The translations under genes and the position numbers were made by a program. A DNA stretch of 64,000 bases from Deltaproteobacteria bacterium (GTDB lineage: Bacteria; Myxococcota; Kuafuiibacteriia; Kuafuiibacteriales; Kuafuiibacteriaceae), in contig WYAZ01000001.1 in NCBI GenBank assembly GCA_011526105.1, forward strand, positions 42,347-106,346, in the 5' to 3' direction. Position 1 is the first letter of the stretch. Every line of letters starts with the position of its first letter. The notes under the pieces were generated by a model. The model was not told the DNA's origin and did not search any database. It saw only the letters and a list, made by a program, of their open reading frames with translations. Positions 29,001 to 37,401 of this stretch are shown here, in pieces.

Positions 29001-30248
29001 ATGTTGGCGAAGAAGATCCATCTCCTGGCTCTCTACGCGTTCTTCGTGCTCTTGGGGCTCTTTGAGGGCCCTGCGGAGATCGCGTGCATCGTTGCGCTCG
29101 CCACCTACTTCGTTGCGCATCGTCCGTCGAAGCAGGATCTGACCCTTGGCGCCGTGGAACTAGGCATTGTTGTCTGGTTCCTCGCTGGCTGGGTGGGGGT
29201 GCTGCTCTCGGACGTGCAGGCGGGCACTGAGACCCTAACCAGACCGCTGCTCGCGTTTGCCTATGTTCTAGGAAGAGGCTCGATCTCGGCTCTGCCGGCG
29301 GGCGCACTGACTCGCTTGGCTTGGCTCTTCGGCGCGGCGCTCGTATTCAACGGGGCCTACGGCCTGCTGCAGGTGTGGGGCTTCGATCCGCCACTCGAGA
29401 CGTTCATTATTGGTCGGCACAAGCACGGCAATCTGATCGACCCTCAGCACCCGGAGCGTCTCCGAATGGCGACCGGACTATTCTACAACCGAATGAAACT
29501 AGCCCACCTCGGTGTGGTCGGTCTCTCCCTGTTCGCAGTCTTGATGGGGGTGGGGGGTCGAGCGCGGCGAGCGGCGGTTCTTGGCACAGTGATACTGGGG
29601 GCGGCCGTGTTCCTGACGTATCGAAGAGCTGCGCCCCTCTCTCTCCTGGTCGCGCTCTTCACCTTCGGGATCCTCTTCGGTGGTGTTAATCGCAGAAGTT
29701 GGCTCAAAGCCACGGGGGCCGTGGGGCTCGTGGTCATCGGGGCCTTTCTCGCGACCGCGACTGGACGCGTCCGGCTCGTCCAGGCGAAGGAAGCCCTGCT
29801 CGAGCGTTTCGAGATCTATGGATACGCCTTGTCGCTCTGGAGAGAATCACCTTGGTTCGGTGTCGGGCACGGGCACTATCCTACACGCATCGGCTCGATA
29901 ACCGAGCAGCTGTCGCCCTTGCTGCAGCAGAGTGCTCACAGCTGGCTCATCGAGACGCTCGTGGAGACCGGCGTAGTTGGTGCGACTGCATTGGTGGCTG
30001 CTATCGTGACGGCGCTGACGAGGGTCTCGGTCCACCTCTCGCTTCGGCCTCAGGTGGCTGCGTCGGACCAAGTCCTCCTCAGGCGCTTTGCCTGGGTCGC
30101 GTTGGTCAGCCTACTTCTCATTGGACTCGTTCACTCTGTTCTGTACCACCGACCAGTCATCTTGGCTTTCTGGCTGCTCCTTGGAGTGGCAGCGTCTCCT
30201 CTAGAAAGAAAGCGGAGCGTGCCCCTCGGCTCGAAGGAGCCCGATTGA
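29001..30248 (+). CDS. O-antigen ligase-like polytopic membrane protein
   Basis: The 415-residue product has about ten hydrophobic helices, the central loop with PERLRMATGLFYNRMKLAHL, and the late GVGHGHYPTRIG...AHSWLIETLVETGVVG. The latter matches the GxGxGxF...HN..LQ..xExGxxG pattern of the O-antigen ligase/polymerase family (WaaL/Wzy). Such proteins join or polymerise glycans on the outer face of the inner membrane. Codon use is more relaxed than in the neighbours (ATT, CTA, AGA, GTT occur freely). With the adjoining integrase remnant, this suggests acquisition by transfer. It stands alone: no glycosyltransferases are nearby. Confidence 0.78.
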   Translation: MLAKKIHLLALYAFFVLLGLFEGPAEIACIVALATYFVAHRPSKQDLTLGAVELGIVVWFLAGWVGVLLSDVQAGTETLTRPLLAFAYVLGRGSISALPAGALTRLAWLFGAALVFNGAYGLLQVWGFDPPLETFIIGRHKHGNLIDPQHPERLRMATGLFYNRMKLAHLGVVGLSLFAVLMGVGGRARRAAVLGTVILGAAVFLTYRRAAPLSLLVALFTFGILFGGVNRRSWLKATGAVGLVVIGAFLATATGRVRLVQAKEALLERFEIYGYALSLWRESPWFGVGHGHYPTRIGSITEQLSPLLQQSAHSWLIETLVETGVVGATALVAAIVTALTRVSVHLSLRPQVAASDQVLLRRFAWVALVSLLLIGLVHSVLYHRPVILAFWLLLGVAASPLERKRSVPLGSKEPD

Positions 30249-30336
30249 TCTCATTCGATCGTCGAGGACCAAGGACGGCTGCGAAGCCCGTGGCGCCCGT
30301 TGCTTCCTGCGTGCGGTCGTAGCACCCTTTTCGCCC

Positions 30337-32172
30337 GTGCGCTGGAAGACCCTGCTCCCCACTGCCCTCCTGTTCCTCGCCGCCGCATGCGGCGACAGCG
30401 CGCCGGCTGACCCGGACGGCGGACCCGCGGATGGCGCGGCAGCAGACTCCGCCGGCCACTCACCCGATGCTTCGACCGCTCGAGATGGATCGAACCCCGC
30501 CGAGGATGCAGGCCCGAACCGAGACGCAGGGTCGCGCGATGCCACGCCCACGGATGGCGACGTCACCTTGCCCTGGTTCGACGAAGACCACGTGCTGCAG
30601 GTGTCGATCCAAATGGACGCCGTCGCTTGGCAAAGCCTCCGCGAACAAGGACGTGACTTCCAGCAGCTCTTCTCGGAGCCCACGTGCCTCGACCAACCCT
30701 TCGACTCTCCCTTCACCTACTTCCCGGGCACGGTGACCGTCGACGGCATCACCGCGAGCAACGTCGGGGTCCGTAAGAAGGGCTTCCTCGGATCGCTGAG
30801 CAGCACCAAACCCTCGCTCAAGATCAAGATGCAGGAGTACGACACCAACAAGCTTCTCGCGGGAGAGAAGCGAATGACGCTGAACAACTCGGTTCAGGAT
30901 CCGTCCTTCGCCCGGACCTGCCTGAGCTTTCGTGTCTTCCGGACACTCGGCCTCCCAGCCCCTCGCTGCAACTTTGCCCGCGTGAGCGTCAACGGCGAAG
31001 ACCTCGGGCTCTACGTCCACGTCGAAGAGGTGAAGAAGCCGTTCCTGCGTCAACACTTCGCGAACGCGGACGGTCCGCTGTTCGAGGGCACACTCGCAGA
31101 CTTCCGAGACGGATTCCTCGATGCCTTCGAGAACAAGGCCGACGTGCCTTTGCCCAGCGACCGCGCCGCGCTCGAAGCGCTCACCGCCGCGGCGGCGCGC
31201 CCGCTGAACGAACTCGAAGCCGCGCTCGCTCCGCTCTTGGACGTCGATTCCTTCATTCGTCAGTGGGCGGCCGACGCGCTGATTGGGCACTGGGACGGGT
31301 ACGCGGGCAACGTCAATAACTTCTTCGCTTACCAAGACCCAACGGACGGACGCTTTCACATCATGCCTTGGGGCCCAGACACCGCTTTCAGCCGCAGCCC
31401 GTTCAACCCGGTGGGCTCTCCGAGCTCGGTCTACGCCAACGGCGTGCTCGCCCACCGTTTGTACCAGCTGCCGGCGGTACGAGGGCGGTATCTGGTTGAG
31501 CTCCGGCGCATCCTCGATCTGGTCACCGAAGAAAGCCTGCATGATGCCCTCGACGCCCACGAGACCCAGCTCGGGGCCATCGTCGCCGATCCATCGAGCT
31601 TCTCCGCCGAACTCGGCGCGATCCACGGCTTCGTGACCGTGCAGCGTGCGGCCATTGAGTCCGAGCTCGCGACCTCGGGTGTCGACTGGCCGCTGCCGCT
31701 CCGCGGGACACCGTGTTTTCACACCACCGGTCCGCTGAATATCGATCTGCGCTCGACCTTTGGCACTCACCCCGCCGATGATCCCTTCCTGACCGGCACG
31801 GGTACGCTCAGCGTGAGCCTAAACGGTGTCTCCTTTCCCAGCGGCAGCATCGGCAGCGCGGTAGGCCTCGGTGTCGACGCGGATGACCTCGGAGAGGTCG
31901 TGCTCGCAGCGCAGATCGTCTACCCATCGGGCTTCAGTCTCTTCGCTTACGTGGTGATCGACCCACAGCTCGTGTTCCCAGGTGCGGTCATTCCCATCGA
32001 TGACATCGGCGCGAGAGGGATTCTCTTCAGAGCCGTCTCTCCCGTCCTCGACTACCAGGTTCAGGGCTTCTTGCGCGGTGGCACGGTCGAGATCGTCGAA
32101 GGCAGCGCGGCGGACGGCGTGCCTTTCCGCGCGATCATCTCCGCCGACATCGAAGAACGCTTCCGGCTCTAG
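30337..32172 (+). CDS. CotH-family lipoprotein (secreted protein-kinase-like)
   Basis: A GTG start gives a lipoprotein signal with lipobox LAAAC (mature CGDSAPADPDGG) and an Asp/Ala/Gly linker to about residue 75. Residues 85-420 match the CotH family: KPSLKIKMQEYD, EKRMTLNNSVQDPS, FRVFRTLGLPAPRCNFA, GLYVHVEEVKKPFL, and IGHWDGYAGNVNNFF followed by FHIMPWGPDTAF. CotH proteins have an atypical kinase fold and phosphorylate spore-coat proteins in Bacillus. Here the location would be the cell surface. The region after 450 forms a beta-rich C-terminal domain of unknown type. Its stop overlaps the convergent gene by four bases. Confidence 0.82.
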   Translation: MRWKTLLPTALLFLAAACGDSAPADPDGGPADGAAADSAGHSPDASTARDGSNPAEDAGPNRDAGSRDATPTDGDVTLPWFDEDHVLQVSIQMDAVAWQSLREQGRDFQQLFSEPTCLDQPFDSPFTYFPGTVTVDGITASNVGVRKKGFLGSLSSTKPSLKIKMQEYDTNKLLAGEKRMTLNNSVQDPSFARTCLSFRVFRTLGLPAPRCNFARVSVNGEDLGLYVHVEEVKKPFLRQHFANADGPLFEGTLADFRDGFLDAFENKADVPLPSDRAALEALTAAAARPLNELEAALAPLLDVDSFIRQWAADALIGHWDGYAGNVNNFFAYQDPTDGRFHIMPWGPDTAFSRSPFNPVGSPSSVYANGVLAHRLYQLPAVRGRYLVELRRILDLVTEESLHDALDAHETQLGAIVADPSSFSAELGAIHGFVTVQRAAIESELATSGVDWPLPLRGTPCFHTTGPLNIDLRSTFGTHPADDPFLTGTGTLSVSLNGVSFPSGSIGSAVGLGVDADDLGEVVLAAQIVYPSGFSLFAYVVIDPQLVFPGAVIPIDDIGARGILFRAVSPVLDYQVQGFLRGGTVEIVEGSAADGVPFRAIISADIEERFRL

Positions 32173-33356
32173 TGTCCCCCCATGTAACCTTGCACCACGA
32201 CGCCGAGCGCAGCCACAGGGACCGGGTCGTACACGCTCCCTTGCAGCGTCTGAAGATCCGCGAAGGCATGGGGCGGGGGCAAGGGGTGCTGAGGGTTGCC
32301 CAAGCGCGCGTTGAATCCGTGCGCCACCGCCGCGAGGCGCGAGTACGGGTGCTGCTGGCTGGGCGCGCCCGTCACCGGGTCCAAGTACGGCAATAAGTAC
32401 TCCGCGGAGACGAGCAGTCGCTTGACCGCCGCCGCGTTGAACTGAACGGAGGCCGCGAAGGCCGGCATCGCCTGACCAAAGAGGTCCTGCACCTGTGCGC
32501 GTGTTCGCGCGCGCTCGTCTGCGGGGACGACGCCGGGACAAAGTTCGGTGGGTGCACTGGCCAGAAGCGTAGCGGAGCCGAGATCGAGCAGCGACAGTCG
32601 ACCTAGCCCCAAGACCCGTCCGATCATGATGGCGGTGATCGCCGCGTTTCCCGCGTTGAGGCTCCCGGGATCACCCGCGAGGGCGTCCCGCTGCACCGCC
32701 ATGAGCCAGAGGCATCGCGCGAGGTTGCTCGGCTTCTCTTGCGCCACTTCGATGAGCTCCTGCACGACACGCACGACATTGAGCGGGCTGTCCAAGGGAT
32801 CACGGCCTTCTCGCAGCGCCTTCACGAACTCGCGAAAGGCCATGATGGCGCGAGCGTAGCTCTGGAGCGCAAAGCCCATCGAGCTTACCGGCACCGGCTT
32901 GATCTCGTCGTCTCCCCCCAGGGTCCGAATCTGCAGCAGTTCGATGCCCTCGGCCGCGAACTGATCGAGCGTCGCGCGCAGCCGCTGACGACTCGACTCA
33001 TCCGGGACCGGCTGGATGAAGACAGTGAAGAAACGACGCAGCGTCTCCGGGTCCATCGCTCGCATGAACGCGAACCCGCCAATGCCGCGATCGAAGAACA
33101 CCTGTTTCAGAGCCTCGAAGCTGGGCGCCACCGCGCGCTTCGGGTTCACTCGGTCCTCGTTGACGATGAGGATGTTGTCGATGAACTGCAGCTTCACCAT
33201 CCCCTTCCCGTGAGGGATGAGGCTATTGAGGCTCATGGCCATGTTGGTGAGCGCGCCGGTCACCGCGTGGTTGGTCGGCTCGTACATGTGCATTGTGCGG
33301 CCCAGGCCGAGGATCTGCTGCACCAAGCTCGCGCCGATGTCTTCGAGGTTGTTCAC
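32169..33356 (-). CDS. Degenerate HD-GYP-like protein
   Basis: The 395-residue product starts with HMYEPTNHAVTGALTNM, as seen in several Myxococcota HD-GYP proteins. Around residues 228-262 it reads NAAITAIMIGRVLGLGRLSL then LLDLGSATLLASAPTE. Active HD-GYP phosphodiesterases have HS.N.A.LAL.LG..LGL, then L..AALLHDIGK there. The metal-binding His and the HD pair are therefore absent, although the helical frame and the LGLGRLSLLDLG core are kept. It should not cleave cyclic di-GMP but could bind a partner. The start overlaps the stop of the HEAT-repeat gene (ATGA), so the two products are probably made together. Confidence 0.62.
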   Translation of the reverse strand: MNNLEDIGASLVQQILGLGRTMHMYEPTNHAVTGALTNMAMSLNSLIPHGKGMVKLQFIDNILIVNEDRVNPKRAVAPSFEALKQVFFDRGIGGFAFMRAMDPETLRRFFTVFIQPVPDESSRQRLRATLDQFAAEGIELLQIRTLGGDDEIKPVPVSSMGFALQSYARAIMAFREFVKALREGRDPLDSPLNVVRVVQELIEVAQEKPSNLARCLWLMAVQRDALAGDPGSLNAGNAAITAIMIGRVLGLGRLSLLDLGSATLLASAPTELCPGVVPADERARTRAQVQDLFGQAMPAFAASVQFNAAAVKRLLVSAEYLLPYLDPVTGAPSQQHPYSRLAAVAHGFNARLGNPQHPLPPPHAFADLQTLQGSVYDPVPVAALGVVVQGYMGGH

Positions 33357-35758
33357 TTCTCATCATCTCCTTCGAGAAATGCGAAGAGCTGGTCGTGGAG
33401 ATCCAGAGGCGCCTTGGGCGAAGCCGGAGCCGGGGGCGCGGGAGGCGGAATCGAAGACCGGCGCTCGGGCTGAGGCGGAGCCGCAGGTTCGGCCTCGATG
33501 GGAATGAGCGCGTCGAGGGGGAGCTCGGCGACCGGCGACGGGAGCGGCGCCCGACGCGACACGGGCGGTAACGCCTCGGTACGGTGCTCCGCCGACACGG
33601 AGTGGAAGTCGAAACCTGGGGGACCACTCTTCCGCATCGACTTCGCGGGCGCCGCGGTCGGTCCGGGCGGGCGCGAGGCCGCGGGCTTCGGGTGGGGAGG
33701 CCGCGACACCGGAACCGACATCGGCGGCGGCGGCGCACTCGAGCGCGCGGGTGCCGCCACTCCGGTGGGAAGGGTGGTCTCCACCCGAGGCCCGAGCAAA
33801 GGCAGCGCGTGGGTCGGACCGGTCATGCCAAAGCGCGAGACGGACGCCAACGCGTCTTTGCAGGCGCTACGGAGCGTTGGATTGAGCGACTTCGCGCCCT
33901 TCTTGAGGTGCTCGCGAGCCACGTCGTCGTCGATCGCCGCCAGCGCCAGGGCAGCGTCGTGCTGGGTCTGCGCGCCTCGACGAAGATCCGTGAGCTTTGG
34001 GTTGTGGTTCAGAATCCGGACGAGATCCGAGACCACCTTGGACCTGCCCACCTTGGCATAGGCCATGAGCAACACGCGAAGAAGGCCCGGGCTGAAGTCC
34101 TCTTGCTCTCGGGCCCGAATCAGCCGCGAGAGGGAAGGCAGCGCCGCCGCGATTTCGCGCTCGCCCGACATCGCGATCGCACGCTCCCGCACCAGCGGGT
34201 CGGAGTCCCGGAGCGCGTTCACGACGATCGTGTCGGCGTGGCCGGGTCCAAAGCCCGGCAGGATGTCGAGCACGGAGAGTCTCACCTCGGCCTCTCCATG
34301 CGAGGACGCAGCCCAGATGAGCGCTGAACGTTGGGAAGGGGGCAGCGCATTCGAGGCTCGAAGCAGCGCCGAGACCGAGCGCCCGGAGAGACCACTCAGG
34401 TCTTCGACGATCTCCGGCTCCCGAGCCGCAGCGTCCGCGACCACGTCCGCGAGCGCGTCGAGGAGCGCTGGCACGTCCACCCCGTCGAGCACTCGTAGGA
34501 TGGAGTTTGCAGCGGCGGGTCCGACCATGCGCAAGTAGGACAGGATCCGAGCGCGCTCCTCCTCGTTCTCCGATTTCACGAGCGCCTCGACCGCGTGCGA
34601 GACCTGCTCCTCGCTGCCGAGACGATCGAGGAGCACGTGCACGAGCTCTCGGATCTGCTCCCCACCCACCCCAGCGGTCCCATGGAGGCGTTCCATGATC
34701 AGGAGCGAGCTCTCGAAGTCGTGGCTCTTCAGGGTGCCTTCGACGAGCTTGGAGAGAACCCCCAAGTTCTGAATGGGATCTTGCAGCAGTCGTTCGAGGA
34801 GTCGCAGCGAAGCGAACTGAGGCTTGTCTTGATCGAGGATCTCTCCTCGAAAGCCAGAGAATGCGCCGGAGGGCAGCGTGGCCTCGAGCGCACCCATCGC
34901 CCAGGCCGCCGCTTGCTCCTCCCAGAGCTCCGCCGCCTGCGCGCTCTCGGGCGACTCGAGCGCTCGATCGAACATCACGCGGAAGTCCCCACCATCACTT
35001 CGGTTGGTCGCGAGGGCGCTCATCATCGCCTCGAGTTCCTGTCGGATGCGGCGGACCTCCGGATCCTCGAGCGCCCCGAGCTCATCACCCTGCGCGTTGA
35101 AGGCCGCCGCGAGAACGTCGAGGTGCTGGTGCTCGACGTGCTCGAGATCGAGCCGCCAGAGCAGCGTGGTGAGGTCCTCACCTTTGTGTTCCTCACCCGC
35201 GAAGTCGGTCACGACCGCTTCGAGAAACGACTTGAGTTCAGCCGCGGTCACCCCTTGGGTGAACCTCACCTCGAAGATCGAGTGCGAGAACAACAGATAG
35301 GGGAGACCGTTGACCCGATCATCGTCCACCAGCGCCGGCTTCTTACCGAGCATCAAGCGGTCCTGCTTCACGCGAAGCGCGAAGCTCGCCTCGCCCTCGA
35401 ACAAGCGCGGCAGCGCCTGCGCGGCCGCCTCCATCTGCTGGACTCGGGTGGCGCTCGCGGGTGGATAGAAGCGCGTGGCACGCATCGCCCTCGAGACGAG
35501 CTGCAGCCAGTCGGACACGGGCTTGAGCAGGGGATGGTCCGGTTCGGGGACCGGCTCCGGCGGCGGCGTGTTGGGTGTGGGAGGCCCCGGCGTTCCCGGC
35601 GGGGGCGCCGCGATCGCGTAGGGGTGTCCCGCCGCACCCGGCGGAGGACCGCTGGGATCAGAGCCCGAAGCCACGGCTGGAACTTGCCGCCGTCTCGCAT
35701 TCGGCGCAACTCGCCTCGGGCGCGGACACTCATCCGTGGCCCGCATGGGGTCAAACAC
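33353..35758 (-). CDS. HEAT-repeat scaffold protein
   Basis: The 801-residue product has a Pro-rich N terminus (about 1-75) and a helical region (about 80-250). HEAT-type helix pairs follow (about 300-640; NALRDSDPLVRERAIAMSG and HGEAEVRLSVLDILPG are clear units), and then a long Pro/Ser/Ala-rich tail. The region FYPPASATRVQQME...LRVKQDRLMLGKKPAL resembles the start of its downstream partner, suggesting shared ancestry of their N-terminal parts. Such proteins are protein-interaction scaffolds. The GTG at 35758 is used here; an in-frame ATG at 35746 is equally possible. It is divergent from the hydrolase-OsmC gene, 54 bases apart. Confidence 0.7.
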   Translation of the reverse strand: MFDPMRATDECPRPRRVAPNARRRQVPAVASGSDPSGPPPGAAGHPYAIAAPPPGTPGPPTPNTPPPEPVPEPDHPLLKPVSDWLQLVSRAMRATRFYPPASATRVQQMEAAAQALPRLFEGEASFALRVKQDRLMLGKKPALVDDDRVNGLPYLLFSHSIFEVRFTQGVTAAELKSFLEAVVTDFAGEEHKGEDLTTLLWRLDLEHVEHQHLDVLAAAFNAQGDELGALEDPEVRRIRQELEAMMSALATNRSDGGDFRVMFDRALESPESAQAAELWEEQAAAWAMGALEATLPSGAFSGFRGEILDQDKPQFASLRLLERLLQDPIQNLGVLSKLVEGTLKSHDFESSLLIMERLHGTAGVGGEQIRELVHVLLDRLGSEEQVSHAVEALVKSENEEERARILSYLRMVGPAAANSILRVLDGVDVPALLDALADVVADAAAREPEIVEDLSGLSGRSVSALLRASNALPPSQRSALIWAASSHGEAEVRLSVLDILPGFGPGHADTIVVNALRDSDPLVRERAIAMSGEREIAAALPSLSRLIRAREQEDFSPGLLRVLLMAYAKVGRSKVVSDLVRILNHNPKLTDLRRGAQTQHDAALALAAIDDDVAREHLKKGAKSLNPTLRSACKDALASVSRFGMTGPTHALPLLGPRVETTLPTGVAAPARSSAPPPPMSVPVSRPPHPKPAASRPPGPTAAPAKSMRKSGPPGFDFHSVSAEHRTEALPPVSRRAPLPSPVAELPLDALIPIEAEPAAPPQPERRSSIPPPAPPAPASPKAPLDLHDQLFAFLEGDDEK

Positions 35759-35812
35759 CTAGCGGACAATTTTGCAGGCGCGGCGCGGGCCCCGTTTGTC
35801 TATCTTCCCCAG

Positions 35813-36778
35813 ATGTTTCACGAACCCCTCGCCCTCCGACCCCGAACCTCGGCGTTGTTCGTCCACGACCCCGGCTTCGCAACTCGACCGCTGGTCGAGG
35901 CCCTGCTCGTGCGCGGATTCAGCGTGCTCGAGCTCGAGCTGGGAGACACGTCCGCCGAGCTGGCGCGCGCCCTGGAGTCGAAGGGTGAGTGGGGTCTGCT
36001 CATAGGTCAGGGGCGAGCGGCGAACGAGCTGCTCCGACGCGCCGAAGGGATCCCGGGCGCCCAAGCCCTGGCGCTGCTCGCGAGCGACGTCGAGCCATCG
36101 ACCTGCGACGTGATCAAGGCCTGGAAGAAGCCGCTCTTCGTGGTCCACTCGACGAACGACGAGAAGGTCTCCATCGCCCGAGCGGAGGCGGTCTTTCAGG
36201 CGGCCTTTCAACCCAAGTCCTTTGCCGCCCTCGAGGCGGGTGATCACGGATTGAGCGCGCCGGTGGACGCACGTCGCGCCGCCGATCTGATCGCGGACTG
36301 GGCCGCGCCCCGCTGGCCGACCGAGCCTCGCTCCCCGCACGAGAAGAGCCAACACGGCGACGTCACGGTCTCGTGGCTGGGGGAGGGACTCGCTCACGTG
36401 ATGCATGCACCGCCGCACCACTGGCTCTCCGACGAACCACCCGAGCTGAAGGGCGAGGAGCGCGGTCCGAACCCCTACGACATGCTCCTTGGCGCGCTCG
36501 GCGCCTGCACCGCGATGACCGTGCGCATGTACGCCAACCTGAAGGGGTGGCCGCTCGAGGCCATGACGGTGCGCCTCAGGCACGCTCGAATGCATGCCAA
36601 AGACTGTGAAGACTGCGAGACCAAAGAAGGCATGATCGATCGCATCGAGCGCGAGGTTCAGCTCGGAGGGCCGCTCTCGGAGGCGCAGCTCACACGCCTG
36701 ATGGAGATCGTGAACAAGTGCCCGATTCACCGAACGCTGACGTCCGAGATTCGGATACCCACGAAGCGCGTGCCCTAA
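35813..36778 (+). CDS. Shortened alpha/beta-hydrolase–OsmC fusion
   Basis: Residues 175-321 form an OsmC/Ohr-type domain: GPNPYDMLLGALGACTAMTV (Cys232) and VNKCPIHRTL (Cys303), the two Cys that reduce organic hydroperoxides. Residues 1-165 are an alpha/beta-hydrolase remnant that still has VVHSTNDEKV (Asp116) and AGDHGL (His145). It reads GQGRAA at 65-70, where bifunctional family members have GHSxGG. The nucleophile Ser is lost and the domain is about 80 residues shorter than usual. The fusion is a known family. Here only the OsmC half is likely active. The ATG at 35813 is the first in a sensible place after the divergent start. Confidence 0.82.
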   Translation: MFHEPLALRPRTSALFVHDPGFATRPLVEALLVRGFSVLELELGDTSAELARALESKGEWGLLIGQGRAANELLRRAEGIPGAQALALLASDVEPSTCDVIKAWKKPLFVVHSTNDEKVSIARAEAVFQAAFQPKSFAALEAGDHGLSAPVDARRAADLIADWAAPRWPTEPRSPHEKSQHGDVTVSWLGEGLAHVMHAPPHHWLSDEPPELKGEERGPNPYDMLLGALGACTAMTVRMYANLKGWPLEAMTVRLRHARMHAKDCEDCETKEGMIDRIEREVQLGGPLSEAQLTRLMEIVNKCPIHRTLTSEIRIPTKRVP

Positions 36779-36795
36779 ACGCCTCGAGCTGAGTC

Positions 36796-37236
36796 CTAGG
36801 TCTTCGGCTTCTGCTCGTCCTCGAGAAACCGAGCCGCGAGCCTCAGAAAATCCGCCTCACTCACGATGCCCACGAGACGGTGATCGCCGTCCACGACCGG
36901 CAGGCAGCCCACCTTGTGCTCGAGCATCGTGCGCGCCGCATCGAGGGCCGGGGTGTCGGGTCCCACGCTCATGACCTCGCGCCTCATCACGTCGCGCACG
37001 TAGATGTGCTGCTTCTTTGCTTCGTCGTCCTCGGGCGAGGCCTCCAAGGAGGACAAAGACGCCGAGAGTAGATCGCGATGGGTCACCAGACCGACGAGGC
37101 GCCGTCCGTCGACGACGGGAAGGTGCCGGATTCGCCCGAGCTCCATGATGTCTTGCGCGAGCAAGAGGCTCTCTTGGGCCTCGAGCGCGATGACGTCTCG
37201 TGTCATGAGCTCAGATACGCGGGTGCCGACTTCCAT
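36796..37236 (-). CDS. Two-CBS-domain protein
   Basis: The 146-residue product consists of two CBS modules. The first (about 6-60) has VSELMTRDVIALEAQESL and HLPVVDGRRLVGLVTHRDLL; the second (about 83-138) has VRDVMRREVMSVGPDTP and CLPVVDGDHRLVGIVSEADFL. Stand-alone CBS pairs bind adenine nucleotides and act as energy sensors on a partner. The start at 37236 follows a GGGG sequence; an ATG 27 bases upstream adds nine residues and cannot be excluded. Convergent with the OsmC fusion, 17 bases between stops. Confidence 0.88.
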   Translation of the reverse strand: MEVGTRVSELMTRDVIALEAQESLLLAQDIMELGRIRHLPVVDGRRLVGLVTHRDLLSASLSSLEASPEDDEAKKQHIYVRDVMRREVMSVGPDTPALDAARTMLEHKVGCLPVVDGDHRLVGIVSEADFLRLAARFLEDEQKPKT

Positions 37237-37401
37237 GGTCCCCAGTGTAACAGCAAAGCCCATTCCGGCTTTGAGCCGAAGTCTGCCCCCCGCGGCTCCG
37301 GCATCCCTTTCACCGTGCGGGCGAAAGCCCGCAATCCATGCGGTCGCGTCGGACGGACGGCGTCTTGTGCGCTCTGGATCTGCGTGACTATGGTGCGGCC
37401 C

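Noticed and set aside
30249..30336. Additional glycan genes accompanying the O-antigen ligase
   Set aside because: Only 88 non-coding bases lie before the CotH gene and no partial gene is seen.
34595..35812. N-terminal extension of the OsmC fusion
   Set aside because: It is the antisense of the HEAT gene and has no domain; the ATG at 35813 fits.
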